A DNA stretch of 64,000 bases from Bryum argenteum. Lineage: Eukaryota > Streptophyta > Bryopsida > Bryales > Bryaceae. The notes under the pieces are model-generated. The model was given only the letters and a program-made list of their open reading frames with translations. It was not told the DNA's origin and did no database searches. Location: the NCBI GenBank assembly GCA_037043015.1, contig CM073321.1, positions 22,937,001-23,001,000 on the forward strand. Direction: 5' to 3'. A program made the position numbers and the translations under genes. Position 1 is the stretch's first letter, and every line of letters starts with the position of its first letter. This document shows, in pieces, positions 1 through 10,906 of the stretch.

Positions 1-49
1 TGTAAACTCTTACTTAGTTAGAATTTGCAGTAACTTGTATTTGAATTGC

Positions 50-580
50 TTGTAGTGAATCTTGCGGGAGATAGACTTGGTGAAGATCGGTTTCGAGATT
101 CAATTGCCCGGAACTTCGAGATAGTCATATTTGAAGAAGAATATCGAGGTAATGTGAGACAATCGTTTCTGTATGACTCAGTCAACTAGGACTTGCTATG
201 GTTTTTTGTATTTTTCTATTCCCCCTTTCATTGTTGTGCATTGTTCATAGCACTTCCTTTCTAGATTCAATGCTGATGCTTAGGCTTGAAGCTCGTACAT
301 GTTTAAATTTCCTGTAATGTGCAGCATGTTATGCTGGATTGCTTAATTTTGTTAAAAGAAAGCCCACGCTTCCGCTTCGAAGAAAGTATCATTAACATCT
401 GATTCCAATTCTATATGTATTCACTAAACTCTGAATAATACACCACAAATGCTTACAAGCAACTGTAGTTCCTCACACACCTCCCCAATCCATGACCAAT
501 CGCATTCTTGTGCAGGTCAAGCCCAAGCGGAGTGCATCACAGAAGTCTATCCCCGAGTATACAAAACCAATGGCAGACAG
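50..580 (+). other. Two exon-like segments at window edge
   Basis: Two short coding-looking segments have plausible splice borders. The first runs from about 52 (after ...cttgtag) to about 150 (before gtaatg) and reads as an acidic/aromatic stretch containing ARNFEIVIFEEEYR. The second runs from about 516 (after ...tgtgcag) to 580 (before gtgata). The first faintly resembles the strand after the AdoMet motif in the methyltransferase-like genes further along (IVFEADEEIF at 26.5 kb), so this could be the tail of another family member lying off the left edge. The match is weak, and FCP1-like phosphatases have a similar strand. Start, stop and function are unknown. Confidence 0.25.
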
Positions 581-688
581 GTGATAATCATCATCAACAA
601 AAATCCACTAACTCACATGCAAATAGTTGGGTCCCCTCTAAAGTATGCAGCCCTTAGAGTAATATGCCCCTACATGGAGCGGCTACGC

Positions 689-1861
689 TTTAGCTCGAGT
701 CGAGCTAAATCAGAGTGGACAATCTCTCTGATTTAGCTCGACTCGAGCTAAATCTGGATACATCTCAGAAACTACTACGTTAGCTTGAGTCAAGCTAAAC
801 TGTAGTTGGCACCAGCCTCTACAGTTTAGCTCGAGACGAGCTAAACTGCTGCAATTCTTAAAACTAAGTCTAATTTACGAAGCAGTTCATGGTTTAGGGT
901 ATAAGGTATGACTTACCAAAATGTAGTTATACTAAAATTAACAAAAGACCACTAATAAAACAATATAGCAAACAAAAATCCGTCAACAGTTTAGCTCGAC
1001 TCGAGCTAAACTGTAAAGTAACGTGCCAACTACAGTTTAGCTCCAGTCGAGCTAAACTGTAGCTGGCACCAGCTTCTATAGTTTAGCTCGAGTCGAGCTT
1101 AACTGCTGCAATTGTTCACACGAAGTCTAGTTTACGACGCAGTCCATGGTTTAGGGTATAAGGTCTGAAATGTACTTACTCAAATTAACAAAAGACCACT
1201 AATAAAATAATAAGGCCTACATAGATTCAGTCAGCTACAGTTTAGCTCAGTCAAGCTAGACTGTACAGCCATTTATCCACTACAGTTTAGCTCAACTCGA
1301 GCTAAACTGTAGTTGGCACGGCCTTTGACAGTTTAGCTCGAGTCGAGCTAAACTGTAGCTGGGACGAGCCTTGACAGTTTAGCTCGAGTCGAGCTAAACT
1401 GTAGCTGGGACGAGCCTTGACAGTTTAGCTCGAGTCGAGCTAAACTGCTGCCCATATTAAAATGAAACCTTCTTTTTTGACGCAGTTCATGATTAAGGGC
1501 GAAGAATTAAGCTTACCGAAATCACATTACACTCTAATCGACACGAAACTTGCCTAAGTAAGCAACAAAGACTACATAGACCCGTCTACAGTTTAGCTCG
1601 ACTCGAGCTAAACCGTAGTCGGCACATGTGTCTACAATTTAGCTCGACTCGAGCTAAACTGTAGATGTTACGTTAGTTGACAAACAAGTTATCAACAAAT
1701 ACTTAGTTACGACGCAGATACAGGTTGAAGGTTAAGGCTTTGTTAAAATGACTTAAAATACAAAGTATAGATACTGTAGTAGCTTAAACCGTGCAGTTCA
1801 GCTCAGTCGATTTAATTTGCTCAAACCGCGAAAGCTGCTGTTTAGCTCGACTCGAGCTAAA
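689..1861. repeat. Array A: 27-nt palindromes at 46-bp spacing
   Basis: About 16 copies of a palindrome with arm CAGTTTAGCTCGA, one central G or C, then the reverse complement. Centres lie near 699, 742, 789, 835, 1000, 1046, 1092, 1250, 1296, 1342, 1388, 1434, 1592, 1648, 1805 and 1851. Within clusters the spacing is almost always 46 bp. The clusters sit in a higher-order repeat of roughly 250-350 bp whose linker (containing catggtttagggtataagg) is recognisable at 848-963, 1100-1212 and, more weakly, 1444-1570. At 789 both arms carry a matching change (AGCTTGA/TCAAGCT), so symmetry is kept. Isolated copies recur in gene 1 introns and at 6056. The array ends about 180 bp before the gene 1 open frame. 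Confidence 0.9.
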
Positions 1862-2044
1862 CTGCAAGTAGTACTAGGAAGGATAATCTAAGCTTCACGG
1901 ATATCCAAACCATCAACTAACACACTCCCCCTTCACAGTCAGGAGAAGGCAAGAGTTCAAGAGACGCTTCAACACTTCTTCAGACTTAGGCCATCAGATA
2001 TTGACGAGGACGATGGCGACGACACAAAGCAGCTGGACTGCTGA

Positions 2045-5000
2045 GAATTCAAGGATCCATCCAAAGTTGTATCCTGGTCTGCGAGATGGATTCCGTATAC
2101 TGCATTCCTTACCCTTGTCGTGACCTACGAAGGAAATGTAGAAGACCCAATTTCCATCGACATAGACTCCAAGCTCACAGACTTCGACCACGAAACGGAA
2201 AAGGAAATCATTGCTACATTAACAACCTTCAAGGAGAAGGACAAGGAGCAAGCTTACAACTACACCATAATGATCGATATCAAGCAGACTGGTTTTGACT
2301 TGGGCCAGTTAGTGGAGAGTTTAGAGCCGTCCAGTTTCGACGAAAATAAATCCACATTGAAACAGGATATGCTTACTAAAGCATGGCAAACAAAACAGGG
2401 GGGAGATCCGAAGGCCAAGCAGCTCGCGATCAAACTGCGATATGTAGTCTCTGCTCTGACGCATGCTGATATTATGGCGAAGACTATACACCTGAAAGGG
2501 AAAGCTCCACTGGAGGGTTCTGGGCTGACTGCAATGGGGAGCGGCGTACAGAGCAGGACCCCAACACGCCCGCAACGTGCTACAAGGCCTACCCCAACAA
2601 CCACCACGACTACAGACTCGCCTCTAATCAGGAGAGAAGCTCCCTTGAAGAAGTCAGCTGAGGCGAAGAAGAAAAAGAGCATGCTCATCCCCGAAGAGGA
2701 TGCTTTAACGGCTTTGAACGATGCTATTCAATGCATTCCGAAGAACGTTAATACCGTGGAGGAAATCGACTTCAAGAACGTCAACCTCATCTACCAGAAG
2801 TTCTTCACGGACTGTCAGGACTGTTTCGTCTTTCCTAAACCTGACACGAAGATAGAGGTCGACACGATGAGGATGATCAAGTCCCCTCCCCAATGGACCA
2901 TTCGTGCATTCGAGAAGAAGGGCAAGACCGACTTGATGAATTTTCTCATCAATATGCCCGACAGGTCCCAGAAGCAAACGCTCTGCGTCATGCCAAAATT
3001 GGATGTGAAGACCAACGGCCTGGAAGATATGCAGGACTGCGAGTTTTGGATCATCAACGGCCAACACAGTGTTGCCGCCTCGATGCTTGAGTCCAAAGTC
3101 CCAGAAACAATTCGCAAAGACTTCCGGGTATGGTCAGCTTTCGTAGTATGGACAAAGGATGAAGCCAAGCTCCGCAAGATATCGGCGTTTTATAACAGAG
3201 TGAACCACTTCACTCCATTTAAGTCGACATGGGCATCAAACATCCTTGCCGCCCGCACTGTGTGGGAGAACTACGGGTGCCCAGCAAACAGACATGCAGC
3301 AGCTGGGGTGGCGGATAAGCATGTGCAAACAAAGCGAGTTCTGTCACAATTTGCAAATTTTGACGTTAGTATTACCTCATGTTGCATCACATCTCTACCT
3401 TCTATCATAGCAAATTGATCCCCGTAGCAGTTTAGCTTGAGTCGAGCTAAATTGTCGTTGCAGTTTAGCTCGAGTCGAGCTAAACTGTCGCTGCTGCTTA
3501 TTAAACCCAACATCTTTACAACTGCTGAATTCCGGATGCACACTCGAGCTGGACTCGAGCTAAAGTGACTGCTCTCTTACACTCTGACATCTTACATTAC
3601 TTGTGGCATTGCAGAAATTCGTGGACTCCACTCGACATAGGTTCGCCATGATTGATGTCGCCAAGGCCCAAGTAGAGGTGAAGAACAAGGTCTTGTCCCT
3701 CACGAATGAGCTAAAGATGATCTCTGGGACCTATGGGCTGAGTTAATTGGAAGTGTCGCTCAGGGGACCCTTATCGACCCCTACTCCTTGAGGCAGTTGT
3801 GTGACAAGCCAGGATTCAAACCAGACAACGATCAAACCTTGTCGAGGGAATTTTTTAAGAACCTCGATAACCTATCAGAGTCGGACCATAGAAAACTCTG
3901 TTCACATATGTTGAATAGGTCAGGTCCGTCACGGAAACTGGAATACCCGAAGGTTACTCTCAAACAACCAGTAAACCTTCTAGAAGATTGCTACTCCGTA
4001 AAGGAGTACGTTGAACGGTTGAAGCGTAAGGCGACCGCCCAGCTTCAGATCCACAAGATCAGGCCCCAACTCGGAATCTTCAAGAACAACGAGTTCGACG
4101 TGGATGCGTGGAAGAAATTCAAGAAAGACTACCACGTCACGAAGGCCTCAAAGCGCGCACTTTTGGAATGGGGGATTCCTGATAAGTACTACGCAGATCA
4201 GAGGCAAACCCAGCACAGGAATACCAGCTGCGAAGATCTCTCTCCCTACGCAAAGAGGTTCTTCGAGGTGTTTCTGGAAAAGCGCGAAAAGTTTACTGGC
4301 CCTGTTGGTACTCTTATATTCCGTTCCTTCGAGCGCAAAACACCACAGAGGCTGAAAGATTGGCCTGAGAACAAATGGCCAGAACCTGCACCCAAGATGA
4401 ACGCCGGAATCATTGACTTTAGATTGGTTCCGGGTAGTTGAAGTTCCTCAGCTGATTCCTCGCCTAATCACCATTCTTCGAAATGTTCATGGCGATCTTA
4501 TCGTCCCAGAACAAGCCAGCTCTGACAGATGTTCCCTGCTGGTTATTTATTTGCGGTGGTGAGGGTCAATACGCGCAAGTTGAGGAGTTCGCGACAAATC
4601 CTGCATTCTTCCCAGAGTCGAATTATAAGCTGATCCCGTCGATGTACTATCCGTCCCCGCACGAACGGCTCGCTGGATACAACGCGAAAGCGAAACAAGC
4701 CTCAGAGCCTGTGCGTCTTCTCCTCATGATCGGGGGAAACGTGAACCTCGCGTGTATGCCACAGGCCGAGTATCGCGCTCCAAAGCACGCGCTTTACGAG
4801 AAGCCGCTGAAGTACAACAAGTCCCGGTATCACATGTACCCGATCGAGTTAAGGATGGATTTTTATTTGCAGGTCATCCAGCTTTTCTGTCAGGAGCAGG
4901 AGAACATTTTTCTTGTCTACGCCGGCGGAAAAGCAGTCTGCGCAAGCATGGTAAGCTTCGCTGTGGTTAAGCTCGATTCTCCTCGCTCGCATAGGAATCC

Positions 5001-5923
5001 CTACAGTTTAGCTCGAGTCGAGCTAAACTGTCAAGCTTGTTTCCAAATCATGTCCGCTTTAATTACAGATGATTTCCGTTTTTAAAGCTGCACTGTTTTT
5101 CTTGTAGATGTTGTCTCTCGATGCCTACGCTATATTCGACGCCGAAGACAGAGAGGACATCGACCAGGCGTACGACGAAGGGCTTACTCTAGATCCCATT
5201 GACTTCTCTGTGAACGGGTATTTCGTCGACAAAGTCGAGTTCCCGGAGGTTGGGGCCATGCTCTTGAAAGGCAAGCGCAAAGCTGTTGCGTCTTTGGATG
5301 ACGAGGCCCTCGACGATGAGGCGGACGTCCCCGACCGGGAGGACTCTGGATCAAGCGGAAGGCAACTTCACGGCGAAGGCAGCACTTACAGCCTTGGTTC
5401 CGGTGGAGATGACGAAGAGCAAGACATGGAAATTGACACGACCCCTCGGACACCGCAGGAGTCGCGTACCGCTCCCGGGCAAGGAGGAGGCAGAGGGAGT
5501 GCAAAGCGGAAACGTAATCCCATGTCGAAGGACTCACCCTCAAGTAGATTCAAGGCTGAGGAGAGTAACGAGTTGGCAGCACTACAGCGCAAGATTGAGG
5601 AGGAGACGACACAGCGGAGGAAGTTGGAAGAGCTCCTTGCACAACAGCAAATTGCGCAGCTGGAACGCGAAAAGAGAGACCAGGAACGCCATGACATGAT
5701 GATGGAGATAATGCAAAAGTTCACTGGAGGCAACGCATTAACTTTGGTGCGAACAATGGCAACCACTACTGCACCACATGCTGATCCTACTTCTCTGCAA
5801 CCACTCACGTCCCTGCCGCCTCCAACTACCGAGCCTTCCGTGCCTACGCCTTCCTCTCCTACGCCTGAATTACATCCTGAGGGAGACGCTGAAGAAGAAT
5901 CTACAGGTCCTCCTTCAACTTAG
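2045..5923 (+). CDS. Gene 1: ParB/DGQHR-like and methyltransferase-like fusion
   Basis: The N-terminal exon (open from 2045, ending at 3364) has a Lys-rich linker near 2640-2690 and then a ParB/DGQHR-like core with INGQHSVAAS at about 3052-3081. Intron 3365-3614 carries three array A palindromes. The next exon (3615-4950) covers a methyltransferase-like region ending in NIFLVYAGGKAVCASM, which aligns with the AdoMet motif of genes 2 and 4. Intron 4951-5107 holds another palindrome. The last exon (5108-5923) starts with a strand like that following motif I (YAIFDAED), then an acidic linker, a basic KRKRNP patch (possible nuclear signal), a coiled coil at about 5550-5720 and a Pro/Thr tail. The frame changes near 3740 and between about 4420 and 4520. 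These could be mutations, missed small introns or assembly errors. No convincing start ATG was found, so a 5' exon may be missing. The catalytic [DNS]PP[YFW] motif was not recognised. The domain calls are by motif only. Confidence 0.6.
3365..3614 (+). other. Gene 1 intron with palindromes
   Basis: Intron of 250 bp, donor gttagt and acceptor gcattgcag, phase 0. It holds array A palindromes centred at 3441 and 3474 and a degenerate one near 3553. Confidence 0.7.
4951..5107 (+). other. Gene 1 intron with one palindrome
   Basis: Intron of 157 bp, donor gtaagc and acceptor ttcttgtag. A perfect array A palindrome is centred at 5017. The intron lies just after the AdoMet-motif residues, close to where genes 2 and 4 also carry an intron. 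Confidence 0.7.
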
Positions 5924-6042
5924 ATTTTGGATCGAGTGTATAGTATTTAAGCTGTAAATGCCGGAAAACACATGTACATGTGAAATTTTGTATCAAACTC
6001 TAAGACACTTTTTTGTAATTAATATAGGCCTTTACTATTTTG

Positions 6043-6066
6043 CAGTTTAGCTCGACTCGAGCTAAA
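6043..6066. repeat. Isolated array A palindrome
   Basis: Palindrome centred at 6056, about 130 bp downstream of the gene 1 stop and before the phosphatase-like gene. It is the last array A copy I can see in the window. Confidence 0.85.
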
Positions 6067-6164
6067 GTGTTGCGCTTTTTCCTATCTGCTTCTTCTTGGC
6101 TCTCATATTATATTTCCTCCATCGTATTGTTCCCTGATTCCATGAATTTGTATTGCGCTGCCAG

Positions 6165-7288
6165 ATGTTATTTTGGATGAGGAAGCAATCGATGTTCCAG
6201 TCATAGATGATGTCACGCTTGAATGTTATCGCCATGAGCGGGTTCCACCGGTGGAGGACACACTTAAAATGCATGGTGTCTCATACAGAAAATGTTGTTG
6301 CTGTCCGTGATGAGATAGATTGCACTGAGCAGTCACTCGGGTCAATGGGTGTCCAAGTTGACTTAGAGGAGAGCAATTATGATAATCAGGTATTTTCTGT
6401 TCCACAAACACTGCTCTCACCCATGCCATCGTTTCTGACCTTGAATTCATCGCACCAGTGACGAAAGCTCCCCAGTAATTTTGTCGTGGTGCGCCGTTTT
6501 CATTTCAGGTCAACGAAGCATCGGTCAATGATTTAATTTCTAGAGAAGGCATAGGTCGGGTTCCAAGGAAATCCTCCGATACTTGGTTAAATGTTGTTCT
6601 CGACCTCAATGGTATCCTCTGCAGTTGTACCCCATTTTGGGAAGCTAAAGGATACAGAAATCGTGACTTCCGTATTCACTCGGCCATGTTGCCAACCGAG
6701 GTGGGGAAGAAGCTTGTATGGGTGAGGCCCAATTGTAAGGACTTCCACTCTCGGGTGGCATCGTTTCCTACCATTACGGTTTGGAGTTCGATGATGAGAA
6801 CAACCACAGAAGCCATTTGTGATTTTCTGTTCGGTCCTATAAACCCTATAAGGCCACTACGAATACTTGGTCAAGAAGACTGTGACATGATTCCCTTGAA
6901 ATCTGGTGGGAGCCGACTATTGTTAATGAAGGAACCCGGAACTCAAAAGTCTATCTTCCTTAAGACCTTGTCAGCTCATCTCTTCAATAGCTTTGATGGT
7001 TTTTATACAGAAGCTAATACGCTCATCATAGATGATAGTCCGGTTAAGCACGTGCTTAATCAGCGGGAAAATGTTCTTTTACTACCATCTTGGTCTCACA
7101 AGGACAATAGGGCACACGAGGACTCTATTTTGTTAGATGAGGTTTTGCCGTATCTGTTAGATCTCCATGAGTTTGACGGTCCCCTTAGCAAGTTTCGGGC
7201 ATCGTTTCAATTTGGACGTGCCATGTTATATGATGATCGTGCATCATTAGATCTGTACAATGAAATACAAAATGCCTTAATAGAATGA
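6165..7288 (+). CDS. FCP1/NIF-type HAD phosphatase-like protein
   Basis: Two exons, about 6165-6389 and 6509-7288, are separated by a 119-bp intron (donor gtattt, acceptor catttcag, phase 0). The second exon has the layout of FCP1/TIM50/SCP-like HAD phosphatases: a hydrophobic strand ending in VVLDLNGILCSC (Asp codon at 6602), then VRPNCKDF and a strand ITVWSS, and later TLIIDDSPVKHVL followed by an acidic DEVLPYL segment. The family uses DxDx(T/V): the nucleophile Asp is kept, but the second Asp is Asn (DLNG), as in many plant NIF-domain proteins, so activity is uncertain. Upstream coding changes frame near 6275, and a further 5' exon is likely. It follows gene 1 on the same strand, with nothing showing a functional link. 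Confidence 0.7.
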
Positions 7289-7530
7289 CAAATTATTTCG
7301 TTTTCTATTCTCGTGTAGTTCTGTTCCCTTTGGTTTAATTTTAATCGTAACTTAGAGTGTGAAGCTCTTCTAGACAGTAGATTTGTAGGACTTTTCATAT
7401 GCTAGTAAATTTTCATTTTGTGAATATGAAGAGAATGTTTTCTTTAGTTTTGCTTAAAGTTATGTCTTGCATGAACTTTATGTACACTGGATATTTGATA
7501 ATTTGTTTGGCATATTGTTGAAATAGATTA
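7289..7530. other. AT-rich spacer
   Basis: Downstream of the phosphatase-like stop. I see no gene here; it probably holds 3' UTR and an intron or spacer. Confidence 0.5.
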
Positions 7531-8231
7531 CGTAGGGTGATTGTCGTGCTTCTGTGGATTCTTTGATGAATGCTGCGGATTTCGGGCCTTCAATATGGAG
7601 TAGAGGACGATTATTGAAGTCTGCTGAAACGGCTCAATCTACCATGGATTTTTCGACAATGGCGGTAGAAGATGGAGTAGTTAACAGTCATGTCACCAAG
7701 GCATCACCTCCGAAAGTGCGATCCGCTTCCCCCGTGTCGCCGCCAACGGTCAATCATATTGGTTCTCCTCTTCAAATTACATCTACGCCTACAAAGCGTA
7801 TGTTATACGACATTGACTTGGATATTTCTGAAGAAGTTTTTGTCAAGGTTTGTTTCTTCATCCCTTGAGAGCGTCCCTTTTAGGCTTTAAGTTAACTGTT
7901 TGCAAAAACGATTAACGATTTGTAGATTTTCTGCTGTACAATCTAATTCATTCAACAATTCTTAGACATTGGACTTATGTGCTACCTATTGCTCGTATGT
8001 ATCCATTCGCTTGGTTACTTTTAAGAAATGCTGTTGTTTTATTTTGTTCAGGATTGTGTTTTGGAGACTCCAAAAGCATGTCCTTCGAAGTCCACTGAAC
8101 AAGGAGCAATGAAGCCTTCGTCAGAAAACCGCCGCCACTCGCTACCTAAGTCAAGCATTGAGGACCGGCGTCGCGGAAGGCTGCAACGCCTTCTTGATAG
8201 TCCATTGATGCAAGACAATGATTCTAGCTAA
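7531..8231 (+). CDS. Two-exon hypothetical protein, 3' part
   Basis: Exon 1 begins after an acceptor-like ...acgtag near 7530 and runs to VFVK at about 7848. It is Ser/Pro-rich (SPVSPPTV, STPTKRMLYDIDLDI). Exon 2 begins after ...tttgttcag (about 8051) with DCVLETPKACPSK and ends at the stop at 8229-8231 after a basic stretch (EDRRRGRLQRLLDSPL). It looks disordered, without a recognisable domain. The SP/TP motifs and basic tail resemble a cell-cycle or phosphoregulated substrate, but this is only an impression. The 5' end was not found. It may be separate from the phosphatase-like gene 240 bp upstream or an alternative 3' end of it. Confidence 0.4.
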
Positions 8232-8570
8232 AAACGTCGACGTCAACGAGCATTCATCCGATCGCGTATTGTCGCTTATGGTGGAACTCCGTAGTAGTTA
8301 CATCTAGTAGCATCAGAAGTAATTATGTACAGAATTTGATAGTCATCACTCTTGTATGACATATTTTGTGAATTATGATTGATATTTACAAGCGAATAAA
8401 TGGAATATTCTTTTATTCCCATCCTTTGTTCAGAGTGATGTCTCTATTTGCATATAATCATATCATGTTTGATGCAAGATCTAGTACTTTATGCTTAACA
8501 TTGATCGATATTTTAGATGATTTTTTTCTCTTGAATCTCCCAAAGTCATGCATATTTCCCAATATAACGA
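8232..8570. other. AT-rich spacer
   Basis: No gene, RNA or clear repeat seen. The right border is where the truncated retroelement begins. Confidence 0.5.
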
Positions 8571-9059
8571 ATATGGGTTTTTAGCAGCCAGGATTGCTGT
8601 CTTGGAGCAGCTAGATACTATACGACAGGATGCACAAGCAGTAGCTGGGACCAGACAGTGGAACCGGTCATTATGGAGCCAACAGCACTACCGGCAAATG
8701 GATTTCCAACTTGGCGACTATGTACTGTGGTATCCAAAAGGGCACAAGGAGCATGTTGGCAAATTCAAGAGCAGGTGGTATGGGCCTAATAGGATCCAGT
8801 ATCGGCTACCTAATAACACTGCCTTATTGGTCACAGTGGGACACTTTGACACCAATCCGGTAATTGTCAACATCAACAAATTGAAGTCACACCTTTTTTA
8901 TGACAAGACCCAACTTGTGACAGTGACTCCAACAATACTGCCCAAGGGACTGGTCGACCAGCAAAAGGGGGATAGTAGTTGCGAAGGCCAGAAAAACGCC
9001 ACTAAAGACCAGAAAGAACGACCAGAATATCAAAAAAATAACCATGGAGTTGGAGTGAG

Positions 9060-9720
9060 GGACTTACAAGGCCAGGACAAGCAGACGGAAGGTCAGGACA
9101 TGCAGTCAAGAGCCCAAGGAATACAACCAAGAGCCCAGGAGATGCAGCCAAGAGACCTGAACAGGCAGCCAACATGCCACGATAGTCAGCCGGGAGACCA
9201 AGGCCGTCAATCGGGAGGCCAGGACAATCAGCCGGGAGGTCGGGAGCTGCAATCAAAAGGCCCGGAGAAGCAGTTGAGATGCCAGTACAAGTACCTGGGA
9301 GGCCTGAAGACATACCCGGGAGGCCATGACAAACACACAGGAGGCAAGGAAGAACATTAAGACGTGGCTGCCGGCGTTGAGGAGGCTGCATCGCAGGTGG
9401 CTGAAGCACTTGAAGGTGGCTGAGGCTGAACGAGGGGAGGAGAAACTGGCTGTGCCGATTGGGGAGGTAGGCAGACCAGACTAGCGAGTCAGGTCAGAGA
9501 AGCAACCCAGGCCAGGGGATTGGGCCAGGCCAGGGTGTCAACACAGGCCAGGGCACCGGACCAGGGCAAGAAGGCAGGCGAGGCTAAGGAGTTAGGCCAG
9601 GCCAGGGAGGTTGACCAGACTAGGTTAACAAGGCAAGCCAGGCCAAGGAGTTACGTCAGGCCAGAAAGGAAGGCCAGGCCAGGGAGGCAGGCCAGGTCAG
9701 GGAGGCAGGCCAGGCATGGA
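9060..9720 (+). repeat. GCCAGG-type minisatellite inside the retroelement
   Basis: Imperfect short repeats (ggccaggacaagcag, ggaggcaggccagg and similar, roughly 9-24 bp units). They read as Gly/Gln-rich peptide after the integrase domain and continue non-coding to about 9720. Confidence 0.7.
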
Positions 9721-10600
9721 CTTTCCAAGCAACGTGGGGCAGAACATTCCTCAGGCTACAATGGAGATTGCACCAGCTGTAGCTGCAGGTCCCAGTACCA
9801 GGAGAAAGTCTACTCAACGATTTGCAAGATTGCCACAGAAGGTGTTGGTACCCAGGAAGGTAAACAGGGCTATACAGCTCGACTTCCTCCCTATGCAACA
9901 CTGGCAAACTTGGAAGGACCTGAATGATGACTATTGGGCACAACGTACGGGCCTGGGAAGTTTCTATGAATTCACCTGGCCTGTGCCACGTACAGAGCTA
10001 GTGTTGGATTTTGTGGAAGGCTTCCACTACACGAAGGGGGAGAAAGCAGAGCCCAATATGCCAATCCGAGCTACAGTGAGGAGTAAACCAGTGGAGATCA
10101 CGGTCTGGACTGTACAACAAGCCCTCGGTATTGAGGGGACCACAGAGCCCACAGCCAGGAAACCCAGTAAGGAGTTTGATACCAGATATACAACAACATT
10201 TGGTTTAGAGAAGACTGATTTCAGCAGTGATGGAATCCAAATAAACGGCTTCACAGACAAGTACCAGGACAGGATCAAGGCACTAATTGAAATAATGTGT
10301 TTGAAGAAGACATCACAGTATGCCAGCAAGGTGTTATTACACCACCTGTACCAGGCAGTGACGAAGGATAATCTCAACTGGGCACCACTTATACTGACCA
10401 GTCTTAGGCGGTTATTGATTCAAATACATACCAGCCACATTAAGGACATCGAAGGGGCAGAACTAATTGATGCCTTGTTGAAGTTATGGTTCCCGGACGA
10501 CGAGGAGTATGTGGACCATACTACTGCACGGCAGGCACGCTCACCGGAGATACATGACGGCAGTAGCAGAGAACCAAGTTTGTCACCAACACAACCATGA
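9716..10600 (+). other. Extra open region of the retroelement (fossil)
   Basis: An open region of about 294 codons lies between the integrase domain and the 3' LTR. The central part (WAQRTGLGSFYEF, then TELVLDFVEGFHY, then VWTVQQALGIEGT) resembles the widespread plant retroelement-associated ORF of unknown function found in Tat/Athila-like elements. There is no transmembrane segment or signal peptide, so nothing supports an envelope. Treated as part of the fossil element. Confidence 0.5.
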
Positions 10601-10906
10601 CCAAGACCACCACCGGATGTGGCTAGTGGAGAGGGTTTGAGGGGAGCTTACGGAGATGACCTGCCTAGACAGGAGCCGGAACAACAAGCAGGGTGAAGGC
10701 ATCAATCTTCATCACCAAAACGGGGTTTGGTGTACAGAAGAAGAAGGGGGAAGAGAATGGTGTCTTCCCCAGCATCATCCACTGAAGAATGACCTAGCAA
10801 TAGGAGAACACGGCGTCAGGTAAAGAGACCAGTATATCAAGACCCTTCCACCATAGAATCATCAGACTCTGGGGATGATGATGAGGCAACCTCTCCACAG
10901 CGGGTA

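Noticed and set aside
689-1861. CRISPR-like regular repeats
   Set aside because: Spacing is regular, but the linkers are themselves repeated, the repeat is a full palindrome, and the context is an intron-bearing nuclear genome with no cas genes.
4530-4560. DVPCW as a methyltransferase (D/N/S)PP(Y/F/W) motif in gene 1
   Set aside because: Alignment with gene 4 places this strand after motif IV (DDAVMLLF), so it is not the catalytic motif.
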